A stretch of DNA of 7,082 bases, taken from contig JBFLYZ010000107.1 of assembly GCA_040756415.1 (NCBI GenBank), positions 1 to 7,082 of the forward strand. Reading direction: 5' to 3'. Positions 4,966 to 7,082 of the stretch are shown in pieces. The DNA comes from JBFLYZ01 sp040756415 (lineage in GTDB: Bacteria > Bacteroidota > Bacteroidia > JADZBD01). Each line of letters begins with the position of its first letter. Position 1 is the stretch's first letter. Below the pieces are notes generated by a model that searched no databases, was not told the DNA's origin, and saw only the letters and a program-made list of their open reading frames with translations. A program made the position numbers and the translations under genes.

Positions 4966-6296
4966 AAAAGGAGATCAGCATCGCCTTTATTTTCTTCGCC
5001 CTTATGGCGCTGCTTGGCGGCATGCTGTTCGGTTGCCTGGGCGCCTTGCAGTTCATTTATCCCGGCTTCCTGGCCGAATTGGGGTTTGAGCGGGTTCGTC
5101 CGCTGCACGTGAGCTTCGTTGTGGCCTGGATATTTCTTTCGGCCGCAGGTGGCATTTATTACTATCTGCCGGAACACGCGGGCAAACGCTTGTATTCCGA
5201 CAAACTGCCCAAACTGCACCTGTGGCTGTTTGTGCTTACCGGTTTGCTCATCGCAGCCTGCTATTTTATGGGCAAGTTCGGTGGCCGCGAATACTGGGAG
5301 TTCCCTCCCGTGCTTTCGATCCCGATATTCATTACCTGGGCGCTGTTCGGATGGAACTATTTCCGAACGGTAGCAAACGTGCGCGACTGGCCCGTATATC
5401 TCTGGATGTGGGCAACAGGGATAGTTTTTTTCTTCCTCACCTTTGCCGAAGCCCACCTGTGGCTGATCCCCTATTTCGGCAAGAGCATCGTGCGCGACCT
5501 AACCGTTCAATGGAAAGCATACGGAGCGCTTGTAGGCTCCTGGAACATGCTGGTGTACGGCACAGCGCTCTTTATTATGGAGAGGATCAAAGGAGACCGG
5601 TCCGTCTCGCGCTCCAGGATGGCCTTCCTGATGTACTTTCTGGGTTTCGCCAACCTGCTCTTCGGCTGGGCGCATCACATATACATTGTTCCCGCGGCAA
5701 AATGGATCAGGATACTTTCATACGCTATGAGCATGACCGAGCTGCTGATACTGGCCAGGATCATCTGGAACTGGAAACATTCGCTTGACGAAGCGAAAAA
5801 ACACTTTTACCTCATGCCAGCTCGCTTCCTTAGCGCTGCCGACTTTTGGATCGGCCTGAACCTGGCCCTAGCCCTGGCTATCTCCGTACCGGCCATCAAC
5901 ATCTATACTCATGGCACGCACATCACGGTGGCACACGCCATGGGAAGCACGATCGGCATCAACACCATGATCCTGCTGGCTTCCTGCATTTTCATTACCC
6001 TCCAGGTAACCGGAAGAAATTTCAGCCCGGCAGACCAGCGAATGCTTTCATCGGGCTTCTGGTTGACGGGCCTTGCCCTTTTTATCTTCTGGCTGAGCCT
6101 GATCCTTGCCGGAACCCGCAAAGGTTTCCTGACGGTAGAAGGCAAAGCGTTCAGCGAGATCATGGAACAGATCCATCCCTGGCTCACGGTATTCGCCTTT
6201 TCCGGATTGGGCGTTCTGGTTGGCCTGATCATGGTTACCGTTCCGGTATTCAGGGCCATAACCCGCTACTATCTCCATCGTCAACGGAAGGGATAA
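4962..6296 (+). CDS. norB: NorB-like heme-copper superfamily subunit with altered active-site ligands
   Basis: A 444-residue protein with about twelve membrane helices, as in the catalytic subunit of cNOR, which reduces NO to N2O. I aligned it from memory with P. aeruginosa NorB. Conserved are H49 (low-spin heme b ligand, His60), H238-H239 (FeB ligands His258-259), E260 (Glu280, at the same +21 spacing), the THGT motif (316-319) and H325 (heme b3 ligand, His347). Not conserved are the third FeB His207 (G189), Glu211 (G193), Glu215 (M197) and the second heme b ligand His349 (M327, motif HAM in place of HGH). Neighbouring blocks align without gaps, so a frameshift is unlikely. It pairs with NorC, so a NOR-like role is likely, but the metal site must differ. 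Canonical cNOR activity is uncertain; it could belong to a non-canonical NOR family. Confidence 0.9.
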   Translation: MKKEISIAFIFFALMALLGGMLFGCLGALQFIYPGFLAELGFERVRPLHVSFVVAWIFLSAAGGIYYYLPEHAGKRLYSDKLPKLHLWLFVLTGLLIAACYFMGKFGGREYWEFPPVLSIPIFITWALFGWNYFRTVANVRDWPVYLWMWATGIVFFFLTFAEAHLWLIPYFGKSIVRDLTVQWKAYGALVGSWNMLVYGTALFIMERIKGDRSVSRSRMAFLMYFLGFANLLFGWAHHIYIVPAAKWIRILSYAMSMTELLILARIIWNWKHSLDEAKKHFYLMPARFLSAADFWIGLNLALALAISVPAINIYTHGTHITVAHAMGSTIGINTMILLASCIFITLQVTGRNFSPADQRMLSSGFWLTGLALFIFWLSLILAGTRKGFLTVEGKAFSEIMEQIHPWLTVFAFSGLGVLVGLIMVTVPVFRAITRYYLHRQRKG

Positions 6297-6330
6297 CTAA
6301 TCGATTAGGCTGACAAGTATCACCTCCGTC

Positions 6331-6374
6331 ATGATGCCGGTCATTATTTGCCGGGCAGATTACTGTCATTTTTG
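6331..6374 (+). promoter_or_regulatory. Promoter of the 162-residue membrane protein: operator plus -7 box
   Basis: The operator ATGAT-GCCG-GTCAT (6331-6344) has one mismatch between its 5-bp arms. The -7 candidate CATTTTTG (6367-6374) is identical to the one at 2535-2542. Operator centre (6337.5) to final G is 36.5 bp. The inferred start is near 6379, only about five bases before the ATG at 6384, so the transcript would be nearly leaderless. Confidence 0.62.
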
Positions 6375-6383
6375 ACAAAAACC

Positions 6384-6872
6384 ATGGACCAGACGCATAT
6401 TCATTTATTGATCACACACCTGCCCATCTTTGGCTCGATCTTAGGAGCGCTGGTTCTGATCCAGGGCCTATGGACCAAAAGCAATCATACCATTATTGCC
6501 GCATACACATTGTTCCTGTGTTCTTCGGCAGGAACCGCCATTGCCTACCTCACGGGCGAGGGGGCCGAGGAAACAGTGGAAAACATCCAGGGCATTGCCG
6601 AAAATGCGGTCGAGCAGCACGAGGATTTTGCGGTGATCGCATTAGTTTCATTCATCATTCTGGGCCTGGCCTCTATAGCCGGGCTGCTGGCCGAATACAA
6701 AAAAAGTACTTGGTCCCGTAAATTGGCGTGGGGGATATTACTGGTCTCACTGGTGAGCTTTGCCCTTGCCGCGCGAACGGGTTACCTGGGAGGAAAAATA
6801 CGGCACACGGAGATAAATGCCACTTCCCTTCCTGCACAGCAAGAGGGTGGGGAAACCGGTGAGGACGAATGA
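6384..6872 (+). CDS. Four-helix membrane protein with conserved-looking His residues (DUF2231-like)
   Basis: The protein has 162 residues from the ATG at 6384. A TTG at 6348 in the same frame is rejected because it lies upstream of the inferred transcription start. Four transmembrane helices are visible (about 8-30, 36-56, 83-103 and 113-130). His residues lie near the ends of the helices: H5, H7 and H12 in the motif HIHLLITHLP, H79 in QHED, and H141 in GGKIRHTE. The loop TGEGAEE (57-63) is acidic. The pattern resembles DUF2231-like membrane proteins whose function is not established; paired His could hold a heme b. The acidic tail (EGGETGEDE) is probably soluble. Its own operator places it in the same regulon as nirK and norCB, so a redox or NO-related role is plausible but inferred. 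Confidence 0.82.
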   Translation: MDQTHIHLLITHLPIFGSILGALVLIQGLWTKSNHTIIAAYTLFLCSSAGTAIAYLTGEGAEETVENIQGIAENAVEQHEDFAVIALVSFIILGLASIAGLLAEYKKSTWSRKLAWGILLVSLVSFALAARTGYLGGKIRHTEINATSLPAQQEGGETGEDE

Positions 6873-6917
6873 ACAGGGCTTGAGCCAGCGATGCCTCTGA
6901 TGTTACGGCATCCCCAT

Positions 6918-6946
6918 AAAAAAATCCCTCTTCTTTGAAGAGGGAT
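6918..6946 (-). terminator. Intrinsic terminator of the tRNA-Gly gene
   Basis: Read on the - strand, a perfect 10-bp stem (ATCCCTCTTC / GAAGAGGGAT, + coordinates 6924-6946) with a 3-base loop runs straight into a T-run (A6918-A6924 on the + strand). It begins 14 bases past the tRNA 3' end. On the + strand no T-run follows, so it should act mainly on the tRNA transcript. Confidence 0.85.
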
Positions 6947-6960
6947 CAGGGAGAAACCTG

Positions 6961-7033
6961 AGCGGAAGACGAGTCTCGAACTCGCGACCTTAACCTTGGC
7001 AAGGTTACGCTCTACCAACTGAGCTACTTCCGC
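6961..7033 (-). tRNA. tRNA-Gly (anticodon GCC)
   Basis: Read on the - strand, the 73-base sequence folds into a full cloverleaf. The acceptor stem is GCGGAAG/CTTCCGC, the D stem GCTC/GAGC with loop AGTTGGTA, and the anticodon stem TAACC/GGTTA with loop TTGCCAA, giving anticodon GCC. The variable loop has 5 bases, and the T stem GCGAG/CTCGT has loop TTCGAGA. The discriminator base is T. CCA is not encoded (CAG follows), so it must be added after transcription. The gene converges with the denitrification cluster. Confidence 0.96.
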
Positions 7034-7082
7034 TTGATCACAAAGCAAAATACACAAACCTCGCTTTGAGAACCCGCCTGCC

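Noticed and set aside
6297..6308. 12-bp palindrome CTAATCGATTAG just after the norB stop.
   Set aside because: It has no loop, no T-run and no second copy, and it does not fit the TGA-N6-TCA pattern; probably chance.
5119..6313. Overlapping + strand frames inside norB, and a - strand frame across the tRNA.
   Set aside because: They overlap well-supported genes, lack plausible membrane or domain patterns, and follow from the base composition of norB and the tRNA region.
6890..6912. 6-bp inverted repeat GATGCC/GGCATC after the last protein gene, as a + strand terminator.
   Set aside because: The stem is short with an 11-base loop and no T-run follows on the + strand; support is too weak.
6961..7082. 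tRNA-Gly as an integration site marking a mobile-island boundary.
   Set aside because: No integrase gene and no direct repeat of the tRNA 3' end is visible in the window; an adjacent tRNA alone is not evidence.

Overview
This window looks like a compact nitrite/nitric oxide respiration (denitrification-type) island from a member of the Bacteroidota. The lineage call rests on promoter elements resembling the Bacteroidota -7 consensus TAnnTTTG, the near absence of Shine-Dalgarno sequences before the starts, and the style of the proteins. No taxonomic marker gene other than one tRNA is present, so the assignment is an inference.

Layout. Every protein gene is on the + strand. A nirK-like gene (131-1792) encodes an exported copper nitrite reductase-like protein with an extra C-terminal cupredoxin domain and a C-terminal membrane anchor. 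A possible 51-residue ORF (1798-1953), a CopD-like four-helix membrane protein (1975-2460) and a 68-residue two-helix membrane protein (2564-2770) follow. Two different Crp/Fnr-family regulators come next (2990-3706 and 3790-4524), both with an FNR-like set of four cysteines. The second regulator leads into norC (4540-4965) and norB (4962-6296), which overlap by four bases. A 162-residue membrane protein (6384-6872) closes the cluster. A tRNA-Gly(GCC) gene with its own terminator lies on the - strand (6961-7033) and faces it.

How the parts fit. NirK would reduce nitrite to NO in the periplasm, taking electrons through its fused cupredoxin. NorC and NorB would take NO to N2O at the membrane. 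Five transcription units begin with the same arrangement: a TGA-N6-TCA operator whose centre lies exactly 36.5 bp before the last G of a TAnnTTTG-like -7 box. That fits class II activation by an FNR/DNR-type protein, and the regulators themselves carry the site. The nirK promoter has a second, more symmetric operator 22 bp further upstream.

The most unusual signals are at the active sites. The NirK-like protein has Ser where the catalytic Asp of classical NirK lies, and Gln in place of the type 1 axial Met. The NorB-like protein keeps the heme b3 His, the adjacent His pair of the FeB site and the Glu280 equivalent. It lacks the third FeB His and the FeB Glu (both Gly), and has Met where the second low-spin heme b His should be. 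Both terminal enzymes are therefore non-canonical relatives, and their exact reactions should not be taken for granted.
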